A stretch of 64,000 nt of DNA from JADJPO01 sp963750395 (GCA_963750395.1 CAVVQM010000009.1:248001-312000); one strand, 5' to 3'; shown: positions 1 through 10,067, counted from the first letter of the stretch. Made by a program: numbers and translations. Notes: generated by a model from the sequence alone, not told the origin.

Positions 1-857
1 ACCGTGAACACGTTGCCCCGGCCGTCGGAGTCGAGCACGCGCTGGGGCAGGATGGTCGCCCCCGGAGCGACCAGCGCGACGACCCCGGCGACGAACGTGC
101 CGTGGCCGTACCCCTCGTCGACGAGCGCGTCACCGTCCTGGTCGAGGCCGTCGCCGACCTCCTGCGGGATGGCGTCGTCGTCCACGTAGTCGTAGCCTCC
201 CGGGGCCAGCCGCGCCGCGAGCTCGGGGTGCTCCAGCACAGCGCCCGTGTCGAGGACGGCGACGACGGCGCCGGCCCCGACCGCGTGCGGATGGATGGCG
301 GCCAAGGACAGGTCGGACGCCGCCGGCTGGGTGCGATACCGGGACGGGTCCTCTGCGCCGCAGGAGGGTCCTCCGCTCGGCCAGTAGTAGAACCGCTCAC
401 CGTCGGTGGCATCGGCGAGGTTGTTGACCTCCGCGTAGACGACCGAGCCGGCCTTCTCCAATCCCTTGATCAGCTTGCTCGCCTGCTTCTTCCACTCCTT
501 GTCCCGCTTCGCCGGATCAGACTCGACCGACTCGAGCGGGACGTCGAGCAGGTAGATGGACCTCGAGGCCAGCACCGCCGAGTGCGTTCGCGAACCCAGC
601 TGACGGTTGACCCGGTCGATCGTCACGCCGGGCGACAGCTTCACGACCAACTGGCCCGTCGTCGTGACCGGCGCGGCCGCCGAACGTGCGGCCACTGCCT
701 CGCTCGCTCGGGCGTGGCCGGATGCTGCCCAGGCCGGTACGCCACCGGCCGCGACCACCGCGCCGGCGGCCACGGCCAGGACGCGGACGCCGAGTGAGAC
801 CGACCGTCGACCGGATCCCTGGTGCGGCGTCCGGGCAACCCTCGGGGGCAGATGCAT
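1..857 (-). CDS. Exported subtilisin-like serine protease (S8), cut by window edge
   Basis: Subtilase-family endopeptidase, probably exported. The frame starts at ATG 857 and runs off the left edge, leaving about 285 residues. A hydrophobic Ala/Val stretch at residues ~22-45 looks like a signal peptide. Residues ~68-145 could be an I9-type propeptide that folds the enzyme and is then removed. The catalytic Asp is in VLDTG (~203) and the catalytic His in GHGTFVAGV (~252). An acidic loop between them (GLDQDGDALVDEG) resembles a calcium site. The Asn and Ser of the active site lie outside the window. The ATG shares one base with the stop of the CHAT gene (TGATG), so the two are translationally coupled at the end of the sigma-factor operon. 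The family is certain; the substrate and role are inferred only from this context. Confidence 0.9.
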   Translation of the reverse strand, partial: MHLPPRVARTPHQGSGRRSVSLGVRVLAVAAGAVVAAGGVPAWAASGHARASEAVAARSAAAPVTTTGQLVVKLSPGVTIDRVNRQLGSRTHSAVLASRSIYLLDVPLESVESDPAKRDKEWKKQASKLIKGLEKAGSVVYAEVNNLADATDGERFYYWPSGGPSCGAEDPSRYRTQPAASDLSLAAIHPHAVGAGAVVAVLDTGAVLEHPELAARLAPGGYDYVDDDAIPQEVGDGLDQDGDALVDEGYGHGTFVAGVVALVAPGATILPQRVLDSDGRGNVFT

Positions 858-3490
858 CAGGCGTCCTCTCGGTTGGCCGGGGCGCCGACGGTGATGAACG
901 GAGCCCAATGGAACGGGTGGGGGTGCTCGATCAAGGTGGCGAGCTGTGCGTCGCGCAGCGCTGTCGAGGGGTGCACTCCGGCTGCCAGGCCCTCGTGCAG
1001 CCGGACCATGAGCCCGGCGGTGCTCCTGTCGTCGGCGACCCACTGACTCACCACCACACAGCCTGCTCCGGCGGCCAGCAGGCTGCGGGCGAGCCCGGTC
1101 GCCTCGTCCCCCGCCGCGTTGACGCGGGCCGTCTCGCAGGCGCTCAGGACGACGACCGACCCGTCCGCGAAGGTCTGCGTGAGGTCGACGGCCCGCACCC
1201 AGCGGTCGGCAAGCCGCAGCGAGCTGAACGCCGGGTTGCCCGAGCGGAAGAGCCCGTGGCACGCCAGGTGCACCAGGTCGGCCTGACGCATGGACTCGCG
1301 CACCCGCTCGAGGGTCGCGGCCTCCCCGAGCAGCAGGTTCGCGGTCCCGGCGACGGCAGCCACCCGACGTGCCTCGTCCTCGATCAGGCAGGTGTCGTCA
1401 TCGGCGACGCCGATCACCGCGACCTTCGTGGCCACCGGCGGAGTGACGGAGGCGGTCGCCACTGCCGCGAGGCTCGGGGCGATGGTGATCGCCCAGTCGG
1501 TCAGCAGGTAGTTCCGGCCGTCGTGCAGTGCGTGGAAGGGCACCCGGTGGAGCAGACCGTGAGGGACGACGACCAGCGGGCGCGCACCACCGCTGGTCGG
1601 GAGGAGGCGACCCAACAGATCCTGGACGGGTGCGAAGACGTTCAGGTAGAGCTCCTGCAGGATACGCCGGCACGCCGCGGTGCGGTCACCGCCGTACCGG
1701 GCGAGGACGCCGGCGGCGTGCCGACCGAGGTGCGACTCGAGGTCGTCGAGCAGCCGGGACACCGTCTCGATCCGGCACACCGTGCGGACGTGGTGTCGGC
1801 CCTGAGGCGTCGGCACGAACGCCACCACGTGATCGTCGACGAGGTGGTAGGCGACGGCGGGTGTCGCCGGACCCGGCTGCGGCTGGGTCCCCGATGCCGG
1901 GCGGACGCCCAGCCGCGACGTCAGCGCGTCGCGGACCGCGATCTGTCGTTCCAGCTCCTCCACGCGCGCCCGGACGGCGTCCCGATGGGCATGGTCGGCG
2001 CTGAACAACGCCGAGTAGGCCGCCTCCAGCTTGGCCGCCAGCACCAGCCCCGCCGAGTCGCCGCCGTCGGATCGGGGCCGCAGGGCCCCCTGCAGCACCT
2101 CGACCAGGGTCCGGCCCTTGGCCTCGTCGGCCAGGTGCGCCGCCCGTTCGACGTCCGTCGCCCCGCCTCGGGCGAGCAGGACGGCGATCAGGCCGTGCCT
2201 CGACTCCGCGCTGCTGCGCAGGAAGGCCGCGCGCAACGTCTCATCGCGCAGCGGGCTCGCCATCGTCTCGACCAGACCGAGCGCCTCCTCGAACCGCTCG
2301 ACGGCCGCGTCCAGGTCGCCGGCGCGCCGATGGCACGAGCCCTCGGCCTGAACCACGGCAAGGCGCAGGTGGGGCAGCCGGAGCTCATCGGCGAGCAGGC
2401 GCGCCTGGGCCAGGTGCTCGGCCGCGACACTCGGATCGTCCGCGGTGAGCTCGGCCAGGCGCAGCAGGCTGAGACACCGGACACCGGGCCAGGCCTGCCC
2501 GTCGACCATGGCGGCGGCGCAGGTGGCCTGAGCCATGGCCTCGGCCCCCTCGCTGACGCGGGACAGCCGGAGCAGCACCCCGGCACGGCTCGCCGGGTCG
2601 TTGACCACGGCGTACAGGTCGGCCGCCTCTGCGAACGCCTCTCGGGCCTCGTCCAGCCGATCGGCGTGGGCGTACCCGGTACCGCTGATGGTGAGGGCGG
2701 CAGCGAGATCGTGGGTCAGTCCGGCCTGCCGGAGATCTGGAATGACCGTGAGCGCCAGAGTGAGCGCCTCGTCGTACAGCCCGAGGGCCTGCAGCGTCGA
2801 CGCCGTCTCGATGGACAGCCGCCAGCCCTCTGTCCGGGCGCCGAGGGACGTCAGCAGGGCGCTGGCGCGCTCGTAGTCCGCCAGCGCCTCGACGTAGTGA
2901 CCCAGGGCGGCGAGGGCAGCCCCTCGATGGCCCAGGCACTTGCCCAGCCAGTGCGGGTCACCGTCGTCCTCGAAGGCGACTCGTCGCCCGCTGGAGGCAG
3001 TCCAGCCCTGAGGCGGCGTCACCCAGTGCCAGCAGCTCGATTCCCTGGTTGGCCAGGGCCGCAGTGGACTCCTGCGTACCTACCGAGCTCTCGCCAGGCG
3101 ACCTCGGCGCGACGATAGGCCTCGATGGCCTCCTCGTGCCGTCCGGTGAAGCCGAGGCAGACCCCGAGGTTGCCGAGGGCGGCGGCGCGCAGTCGCGCGA
3201 CCTCCTCGCTCCGGTTCCACGTCCTGGAGCGCGACGAGCATCGCCCGCCCCGCCTCGGCCGCCTCGTCGTGACGGCCGAGGTCGTCCAGGACGTGCATCC
3301 GCCCGAGGTCGGTGCGCAATGCCGACAGCTGGGATCCATTGCGCAGGTAGAGATCCCGGGCCCGGGCGATCTCGGTCAACGCACGTTCCGGGTGGCCGGA
3401 CTCGACCAGGGCTCGCGCCCGCCGGTACGCGGCGTCCGCAGCCTGCTCGGTCGAACCAGCACGCTGTCCGGTGGGGGTCCGGGCGGTCAC
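857..3490 (-). CDS. TPR-CHAT (caspase-like) protein, N-terminal frameshifts
   Basis: Tetratricopeptide-repeat protein with a C-terminal CHAT domain, a caspase/separase-like cysteine protease fold. The uninterrupted part is 857-3022 (721 codons). TPR-like helices fill its first ~400 residues and the CHAT domain lies at about 430-720, with catalytic His in VHLACHGLF and Cys in VVLSACETA. Upstream, further TPR sequence continues to a GTG at 3490 but is spread over three frames (breaks near 3215, 3075 and 2975). Each break is the same kind: one extra base or two missing. The GTG at 3490 overlaps the stop of the preceding gene (GTGA), which supports it as the true start. Either the N-terminus is decayed or the sequence carries errors. 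By family analogy the TPRs sense a partner and the CHAT domain cleaves or activates a target; the coupled subtilase is an obvious candidate (inference). Confidence 0.85.
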
Positions 3491-4115
3491 GACGTCCGAT
3501 CCGAGGACAGCGGGACCTCGATGGTCAGCTCGTCATTGGACAGCACCACGATCTCGGCGTCCGTCGGGACGTCCTCCAGGGTGAATCCGCCGAGCTCGTC
3601 CCCCTCGATGGTGGAGACGGAACCACGGGGGCCGTGGGCCACAGCCTGGAAGGCGCCGGGCATGGGCCGGCGCGGCAGGACCTGGCCGCGCAGGGTGACC
3701 CGGTCCGGCCCGGTGGGGGCGATGTCGAGCACGACGTCCGCGACCGGGCTCACGAACGAGAGCTGGACCCGTTCGCCGGCGTCCAGAACCGGGCTCCTCA
3801 CGGCGACCATCGGATCCGCCTGGCGGCTGTCCACGTCCAGGCGCGCGACCAGCCGAACCGGCCCCCGGGAGCGACCCGACCGGGAGGCGATACAGGTGGC
3901 GTAGCCGCTGGCGCACCACCGGCGGAGGGGTGATGAGCGGCAGCGACGTCCGACAGCCGGTAGAACTCCCGAGCCCAGGCGGCGAACTCGCCCGCGCGTG
4001 AGCCCGGCCGGTCGACGGCCGCCTCGACGACGCGGGCCCGCTCGGGGGGCAGCCGGCCTTCGAGCCAGTCGAGGATCTCCTGCGAGCCGGGCTGGTCGTC
4101 GTCGTCGGCGCTCAC
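3487..4115 (-). CDS. Small regulator between sigma factor and CHAT gene, frameshifted
   Basis: Unrecognised protein of about 205 residues in three frames. The N-terminus begins at GTG 4115, which overlaps the sigma-factor stop (GTGA). It is an acidic helical segment (QEILDWLEGRLPPERA, then WAREFYRLSDVAA) of the kind seen at the start of zinc-less anti-sigma or adaptor proteins. A middle segment (VVRQRLRHLYRLP) is in a second frame. The C-terminal ~120 residues (from RLVARLDVDSRQ to the stop at 3487) are in a third and look like a beta-rich domain ending in EIVVLSNDELTIEVPL. The breaks fall near 3905 and 3865 and run in the same direction as those in the neighbours. Similar genes sit between ECF sigma factors and CHAT genes in other actinobacteria (general recollection). 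A role as anti-sigma factor or adaptor is a guess. Confidence 0.6.
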
Positions 4116-4734
4116 CGTTGGTTCCCCTCGGCCAGAATCCGGCGGAGTCGCTCCAGACATCGTGCTCGCGACGGTCCGATGCTGCCGACCGGTCTGCCGA
4201 GGCGAAGAGCCACCTCCTCGTAGGACGGTTCCGACGGATCGAGGTAGAGCGCGGTGACCAGCTCCCGGCATGGCGTGCCGAGCCGGCCGAGGGCCTCGTG
4301 GAGTTCCAGAACCCGGTCCGAGACGTCGACGTCCCCACCCGGCACGGCCGTGCCGGTGCGCTCCACCCCTGGATCGACGTCCGGCACGGGGTGCTCCCGC
4401 AGACGTCGATTGCGGACTCGCCACACCTGACGTCGAGCGACGACGAGGAGCCAGGCGGAGACCCGCTCGTGCTCGCGGATCTTGTCCAGCGAGGTGAGGA
4501 GCGCCTCGAAGACAGCCTGGGTGACGTCCGCGGCGTCCTCACGGTTCAGGCCCTTCCCGGACCCCCACCCAGAAGACGAGTCGTTCGTATCGTGCGACCA
4601 GTTCCTCCCAGGCCTCGGCATCACCGTGCCCGGCATCGGTGGAGAAGATCATGTGGATCTTGTGGTTGCGTGGGGGCGAGCAGGTCGGCCTCTCCGACGT
4701 CGCGTACCGGCAGGTGGTACACGTGAGCTGACAT
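4112..4734 (-). CDS. ECF-type RNA polymerase sigma factor, frameshifted N-terminus
   Basis: Extracytoplasmic-function sigma-70 factor and probable head of the minus-strand operon. Region 2 is visible in REDAADVTQAVFEALL, HERVSAWLLVVARRQVWR. Region 4 is in LGTPCRELVTALYLDPS and the helix-turn-helix YEEVALRLGRPVGSIGPSRARCL. The start is ATG 4734, preceded by AGGAG at 5-6 bases, giving MSAHVYHLPVRDVGEADLL. The frame then shifts near 4630 to EAWEELVARYERLVFW and near 4570 to the long C-terminal frame. Both shifts are of the one-extra-base type. Its stop overlaps the next start. In such operons the sigma factor usually drives its own operon in response to a cell-surface or stress cue (inference). 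Confidence 0.85.
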
Positions 4735-4937
4735 CGATCTCCTGATGACGTACGCGCTAGCCGCGGCCGGACACGCGGGGTGGACTCACGGTCGAAGTTG
4801 TCGGTTCCCTAAGCCTAGACAAGATTCTTCGCCCATTTCGTATTTTCCGTCACCTCCCGTGGGCACTGGTCACACGACAGGGCAACACCAACGGCCACGA
4901 GACAAGGTCAAAGGCCACGACGATCGGGAGTGACTCG
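4735..4937. promoter_or_regulatory. Divergent intergenic region, sigma operon / peptide-ABC-kinase operon
   Basis: About 200 bases between divergent transcription units, with an unusually AT-rich core at ~4800-4860 for this genome (TTCGTATTTTCCG). Promoters for both directions must lie here. A GGGAAC on the minus strand near 4810 resembles an ECF -35 element, but a convincing -10 at the right spacing is not visible. A GGGAG ribosome-binding site precedes the small peptide gene at 4938. Confidence 0.35.
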
Positions 4938-5075
4938 ATGGGCAAGTACCACTACGTGCCTGGCTGCGGCGGCGGCGGCGGATCAGCAAGAGCCGCAAGA
5001 GCTCGCAAGAGCTCCAAGAGCTCCAAGAGCAAGAAGAGCAAGAAGAGCGGAAGCAAGGGCGGCTGCCGCTGCTGA
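4938..5075 (+). CDS. 45-residue Cys-capped Lys/Ser-rich peptide
   Basis: Very short gene with ATG at 4938, GGGAG 7 bases upstream and TGA at 5073-5075. The product starts MGKYHYVPGC, continues with a five-Gly run, then an Ala/Arg stretch and a low-complexity block of KS/KK repeats, and ends KSGSKGGCRC. One Cys lies near the N-terminus and two at the extreme C-terminus. It is strongly basic, with no signal peptide or membrane segment. Codon use in the KS block is repetitive (AAG AGC). In the middle (4981-5005) another frame also gives KS repeats, so a frameshift there is possible. It sits directly upstream of an ABC exporter and a Ser/Thr kinase on the same strand. An exported or modified peptide is the attractive reading. 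I know no named family for it. Confidence 0.5.
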   Translation: MGKYHYVPGCGGGGGSARAARARKSSKSSKSKKSKKSGSKGGCRC

Positions 5076-5181
5076 GACGGGGTGCGGGCGGCGGTCCGGA
5101 GGCCTCGGGCCGCCGCCGCGCGCCGCGTCCCGCCCTGACCGCCACCACGACCCAGAACACACGCGCCCATTGAGGAACCCG

Positions 5182-7243
5182 ATGCTGTCGTCGGCTGCGG
5201 TCATGATGCTGCGCAGTCGGCCTGCTCGGCGACGTGGCTGGCGGCTGCCCCGGATCGACCGGCCGCCCGTCGAGCCGCACGTGCCTCCCCGGAGCACGGG
5301 ACCGGTCCTGGTGAGCTGTTCGGCGACGCGCAGGCCGCTGCGGCGCCCGCCCTCGCCGTCCGGCAGGTCTTCTCCCGGTTCTGGCCCTACACCAAGCCCT
5401 ACCGTCGCTGGCTCTTCGGCTGGCTCGTCTTCGTCGCGCGTCACGCCTGCCCTGGACGCGCTGTCGATCTGGATGTTCAAGATCCTCATCGACGATGTGC
5501 TGACCCCGCGTGACTTCGGGCCCTTTCCCTGGGTGGTCGGCGCCTACATCGCGATCACCCTGATCGGCGGCGTGGTCTCCTTCGTCGACCGGTACGTGTC
5601 GGTGTGGGTCGGCGAGCGCTTCCTCACCGATCTGCGCACCGCGGTCTTCCGGCATCTGCACGGCCTCTCGATGGACTTCTTCGACCGCCAGCGCCTCGGT
5701 GACGTGCTGAGCCGGCTGACCGGGGACGTCGCCGCGATCGAGGCGGTGGTGCTCTCCGGGGTCACCAGGGCCCTGTCCTACGGCATTGCGGATCCTGATC
5801 TACGGGGCCGCCCTGTTCTACCTGGAGTGGCAGCTGGCCTGTCTCGCCCTGGTCGTGGCGCCGATGTTCTGGGCCATGTCGCGGGTCTTCTCCCGACGGC
5901 TCAAGGAGGCCTCCCGGGAGAACCGGCGCACCAACGGAGCGATGACCTCGGTCGCCGAGGAGAGCCTGGCCAACGTCGCTCTGGTCCAGGCCTACAACCG
6001 TCAGGACAGCGAGGTGGAGCGGTTCCGGCAGCGCAACCTCGCTGTGCTGCGGTCCCAGCTGCGCTCGACCCGGCTGCGGGGTCTGTACAGCCCGATCGGA
6101 GACCTGTTCGAGCTGGTCGGAGTCCTGGGAGTCGTAGGCCTGGGCACCTGGAAGCTCACCCGCAACGAGATGACCCTGGGCGAGCTGCTGGTGTTCATGA
6201 CCTACTTCGGCCAGCTGGCCAGCCCGCTGCGAGGGGTCGGCCGGCTGTCCAACTCGCTGTTCTCGGCGGCGGCGAGCGCCGAGCGGATCCTCGAGGTGCT
6301 GGGCACGCGCCCCGCCGTCCAGGAGCGGACCGGTGGCCATGAGGTGCCGCGCTGTGGGGGCGCGGTGCGACTGGAGGACGTCAGGTTCAGCTACCCGGGC
6401 TCGGACCACGAGTCGCTGCGCGGGATCAGCGTGGACATCGAGCCCGGCCAGACGGTTGCCCTGGTCGGCGGCAGCGGCGCCGGCAAGTCGACGGTGGCCA
6501 AGCTCCTCCTGCGCTTCTACGACCCTCGGCCGGGGCGATCACGGTGGACGGGCACGACCTGAGGGACGTGGGATCTGCCGAGCCTGCGTCGGAACGTCGC
6601 CGTGGTCATGCAGGAAACGATGATCTTCGACGGCACGATCCGGGACAACATCCTGTGGAGCCGGCCGGAGGCCACCGAGAGCGAGCTGGACGCGGCGATC
6701 CGGGCGGCCGACGTCCATCGGGTGGTCGAGCGCCTGCCCGAGGGCCTCGACACCCGAGTCGGACAGCGGGGTCGCCGGCTGTCCGGTGGGGAACGCCAAC
6801 GGGTCGCCATCGCTCGGGCGATGCTGCGGGATGCCCCGATCCTGCTCCTCGACGAACCGACCACCGGTCTGGACGCCGAGACCAGTGACCGCGTCCTGGC
6901 GCCCCTTCGTCGCCTGATGGACGGCCGCACGACCATCATGATCACTCACAATCTGACCCCCACCCGTGACGCTGACGTCGTGGTCGTGCTCGACGACGGC
7001 CGGATCGCCGAGCAGGGCCCGCCCGCCGCTCTGCTGGCCGCCGGCGGCGCATTCGCCCGCCTGAACCGGGGCGAGGACGGCGCCGACGCGCGCGTTCGGA
7101 CTCCACCGTGGTGGACGCCGGGCCGCGCCGCGCCGAACCGGGGACCCGACAGTCCGGTTCCGGCCGAGGCGGCGAGCCAGCCACGACATGCAGCAGAGGT
7201 CTACGACCACCGATGGTGGCGAGAGGAGAACTGGTGGTGGTGA
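5182..7243 (+). CDS. ABC exporter, fused membrane and ATPase domains, frameshifted
   Basis: Type IV (MsbA/MDR-like) ABC half-transporter that would act as a dimer in the inner membrane. The start is taken at ATG 5182 (GAGGA upstream). The membrane domain runs from VRQVFSRFWPYTKPYRRW through MDFFDRQRLGDVLSRLTGDV to about 6290. The ATPase domain has Walker A GGSGAGKS, signature LSGGERQRVAIARAM, Walker B ILLLDEP, D-loop GLDAE and H-loop MITH. The C-terminus ends in an odd Trp-rich tail (YDHRWWREENWWW). Breaks occur near 5340, 5436, 5790, 6535 and 6565. The 6535 break fits one G lost from a G run, and the 6565 break one G gained. All catalytic motifs survive, so it may be intact in the organism. 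The kinase start overlaps its stop (GTGA). Confidence 0.85.
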
Positions 7244-8152
7244 GCACGAACACCGTGGTCTACGAGGACGTCGGCGAAAGCACTGTGGCGCCGACCAGGA
7301 TCGCTCCCGGCTACCGGCTGCTCGGCCTGCTGCAACGCGGCGAGGACTTCGACACCTACGACGCCTGGAGCGAGCGGCACTTCTCCCGATGCGTGGTCAA
7401 GACGATGCGGGCGGACCAGCCGGCCCGCCGGTCCGCCGCAGCGCGGTTGGTTCTCGAGGGGGAGATCCTGACCTCGCTCGCTCATCCCCACCTGGTCCGC
7501 GCCTTCGAGGTACGCCGCGGGCGGCGCCCGATCGTCGTCCTCGAGACCCTGACCGGTGGCACCCTGCGATACGTCCTCAGGCAACCCGGGCGTCTCGGCG
7601 CCGCCGACCTCGCCGGGTTGGGCATGCAGCTGTGCTCGGCGTTGCGCTACCTGCACGCCTACGGATACCTGCATCTGGACGTGAAGCCGGGCAACGTGAT
7701 GGTCGCCGCCGGACGGGTGACGCTCATCGATCTGAGTCTCGCTCTGCCTCCGGGCCCCTGCTCCCGGGGACGCGGCACGGCCGCCTACCTCTCGCCCGAG
7801 CAGGCTCGCGGGGACGACGTCAGCGAGGCCTCCGACGTCTGGGGACTCGGCATCACGCTCTACCGGGCCGCCACCGGCACCAGCCCGTTCGCCCCGCGCA
7901 AGCCCACCGCCGACGGGACACCGAGTGGCGCGACGACGCCTCGACAGCCTCCGCGTCAGCGACGTGTGCTCGTGCTGCGGTGAGAAGAAGGACTACGAGC
8001 AGCTGCGAGGCCGCGCGCCCGCCGTGCGGACCGTTCGCCGGTTGCCCGCAGGGCTGGCCAGGGCGATCGATGCCACGCTCGAACCCTCTCCCGCCGATCG
8101 ACCGAGCCTGGCCGAGTTCACCGACGTCCTGATGGGTTTCCTCCCCGAGTAG
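7240..8152 (+). CDS. Serine/threonine protein kinase, one frameshift
   Basis: Soluble eukaryotic-type (Hanks) kinase without a transmembrane or sensor domain, about 300 residues. The GTG at 7240 overlaps the stop of the ABC gene. Visible motifs are the invariant Lys in RCVVKTMR, the helix-C Glu in LVLEGEILTSLAHP, a catalytic loop YLHLDVKPGNVMV (HLD in place of HRD), LIDLSLA in place of DFG, and the GTAAYLSPEQARG activation segment. The frame breaks near 7940 and the C-terminal lobe resumes as CSCCGEKKDYEQLRGRAP, ending SLAEFTDVLMGFLPE at 8152. The catalytic Asp, Lys and Asn are kept, so activity is plausible despite the altered motifs. Coupling to an exporter suggests it modifies or gates the transporter or its cargo (inference). 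Confidence 0.85.
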
Positions 8153-8345
8153 CCCCGAGTAGCAGGCGGATCACGCCGAGCAGCCCGGGCTTGGGCAGCG
8201 TCAACGTCATGGTCGCGGCCGCGGGGACCGCTCCCGGCGAGGCCGTTCCGGTCGTGACGTCCAGACCGGTGGGTGCGTCCAGCGCGAGCACGGCGCCGTC
8301 CTGGTCGCCGGCCCAGGCCGCCAGCTCGCCGGTGGCGCCGCTCAT
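8150..8345 (-). pseudogene. NAD(P)H-hydrate epimerase (YjeF_N) fragment
   Basis: Remnant of the YjeF N-terminal (epimerase) domain. The stretch VLALDAPTGLDVTTGT followed by ATMTLTLPKPGLL is the conserved C-terminal half of that fold, including the Asp that binds the phosphate/ribose region. Only about 60 residues remain and nothing matching the N-terminal half is visible upstream in any frame. It runs antisense into the end of the kinase gene. Without the C-terminal dehydratase domain it cannot be functional. Confidence 0.6.
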
Positions 8346-8439
8346 GGCCGCGGGCGATCAGCGAACCGGACGAGGAGGCGGGCGTTGGACTGTGGGCCAG
8401 AGCGCGGCAGCGGGTGCACGCGACGCGTCCGGCGGCCCA

Positions 8440-8860
8440 CATGGACTCCCTGATGAGGGGGCGGCGTGGGATCCCGCGACCGCGCGGTGGGGGGCCCTGA
8501 TGGACGAGACCTCGCGGGCCGACCTGGCCGCCCGGGACCGGTTCTACGCCCACCTTGGGGGCGTCAACTTCGGTGGCACCCCGCCGGTCCTATTGGCGAT
8601 CGAGTTGGTCGATGACGTTGGTGGTGCCCACGGTCATGGACGCCGCCGACGTCGCCTCCGCCTGGGAACTGCTCCAGCGCGGCCGGATCAGCACCGACCC
8701 GGACGTTCTGGCGACCCAGGAACGGCTGCGCGCATGCATGTACACGATGGCTCATCCCGAGACGGGACAGCTAGTTCCCGCCTGCGCGCAGCACGCCGCC
8801 CTCGACCCGGTCGAGAACGCGCAGCTTCGCCGGCTGCTGCCGTTGGTCCAGATCCGCTGA
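8440..8860 (+). pseudogene. Unrecognised coding remnant in two frames
   Basis: Two adjoining stretches read like real protein: RADLAARDRFYAHLGGVNFG (8508-8570) and, in another frame, DAADVASAWELLQRGRISTD through LRACMYTMAHPETGQLVPAC to LRRLLPLVQIR with a stop at 8858-8860. I do not recognise the family. The HPETG motif after an Arg/Leu-rich helix is faintly like the N-terminal part of sideroflexin-type carriers, but too little is left to claim this. No convincing start or ribosome-binding site is seen. Confidence 0.35.
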
Positions 8861-8965
8861 CCACCAGCGGACGGTCACGGCAGCCGCCCGCCGACCGCGT
8901 GGATGTGTCCGCGACGAGGGTGGCATGGCAGACAGGAAGGTGCGCCCGATGGTGTCGACGGACAC

Positions 8966-9486
8966 GTGGTGGTGCGGGAGGCGACCGTGCGACCGGACGG
9001 TGCGGGAGAAGCAGTCACGACCTCTGGCAGCGGTCCGCACATGTGGTTGACGGCGGATCTGCCGGAATTGCAGAGGGTGTACCGGGCGGCTTCGTTGTCG
9101 AATGCCGAGGACGCGCCACTGTTGCTGGCCCGACCCGAGTTTCTCATCTTCAGTGGCGAGGCGATCGCCGCGGGCGCACGCGGGTGTCGGTGGCCGGCGC
9201 GGAGGGCCAGGGCGAGGTCTTGGGGTTTGCCACGGTGACAGTGGGTCATGACGGTGAACCCGAGCTCGAGGATCTGTTCGTCGACCCAGAGCGGCGCCGC
9301 CGCGGTGTCGCGCGGCGACTGGTCCTGGACGCCGTGGAGTCGGTTCGCGAGGGCGGTCACCGATGTTTGTCGGTGACCGGCAACCCGCATGCTTTGGCCT
9401 TCTACTCGGCTGTGCGGTTCGTTGAGAGCCGACGGGTAGCCACCGCTCTGGGCCCAGGCATGCGCCCACATCTCGACGTGACCTGA
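8966..9486 (+). CDS. GNAT-family N-acetyltransferase, one frameshift
   Basis: Acetyl-CoA-dependent N-acetyltransferase of about 170 residues. The N-terminal part (WLTADLPELQRVYRAASLSN, then FLIFSGEAIAAG) is in one frame. After a break near 9175 it continues as RTRVSVAGAEGQGEVLGF with the acetyl-CoA loop LFVDPERRRRGVARRLV and the terminal NPHALAFYSAVRFVE. The break fits loss of one G from a GGGG run (GCGGGCGC), so a sequencing error is plausible. The start is uncertain among several in-frame GTGs at 8966-8972. The substrate is unknown. Confidence 0.7.
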
Positions 9487-9620
9487 CCCGGGAGTCTCGG
9501 AACCGGGGCGAGGGATAGGCGGGACACCTGCTGGGGCCGCCGTCGGCGCCGCCGCACGCAGATCGAGTAGCAGATCGCGGGAATGGTTGACGGCACGGGC
9601 GTGGGGAGCGCGAGGACGTC

Positions 9621-10067
9621 GTGCTGCTGTCCGACGGCGCGATGCCGTGGCTCGACGTCGAGGCGTTCGAGGCCGCCTGCCGGCGGGCGCGCCAGACACG
9701 CCCTCCGGTTGACTACCGGTCGGCGGACGAGCTGTACCGCGGCGACCTGCTGACGGAGGACCGGTTCGAGGTTCGGGCGCAGGCCCCTTGGGAGGCCTTG
9801 CGTGGAATCGGCCTCGGCTTGTTGATCGAGTACGCCGAGGTGCTGTCAGAGCGTCGCGAGTACCGCGAGGTCGTCGAGATCGTCGGTGGGGCAACGGCGG
9901 CCGACCCGTTCCATGAGGGCGCGTGCCGCTTGCTGACGACGGCGTTGGCCGCTGCAGGTCGGCGCTACGAGGCTCTCGCGGCGTTCGACCGGCTTCGGGA
10001 GAGCCGCACCCAGGAATTGGCCGCCGACCCCGAACCGCCGACCCGGCGTCTCTTCGCGATCTGCTGA
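9621..10067 (+). pseudogene. BTAD-domain regulator fragment (SARP-like)
   Basis: C-terminal bacterial transcriptional activation domain (BTAD) without its DNA-binding partner. Conserved features are LDVEAFEAACRRARQ, ELYRGDLLTEDRFE, EYAEVLSERREYREVVEIV, AADPFHEGACRLLTTALAAA and YEALAAFDRLRESRTQEL. In SARP or AfsR-type regulators an OmpR-like winged helix precedes this domain. Here only about 25 unrelated codons lie upstream, so the protein is a remnant. A GTG at 9621 opens the visible frame. Confidence 0.6.

Noticed and set aside
686..3118. Long open frame on the plus strand opposite the CHAT gene
   Set aside because: Product is Arg/Gly/Asp-rich low-complexity text with no domain. It exists because high-GC codons of the real minus-strand gene leave few stops on the other strand.
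5430..6570. Programmed frameshifting in the ABC exporter gene
   Set aside because: No slippery heptamer or downstream structure is seen. Five breaks in one gene, two of them single-G changes in G runs, fit errors or decay.
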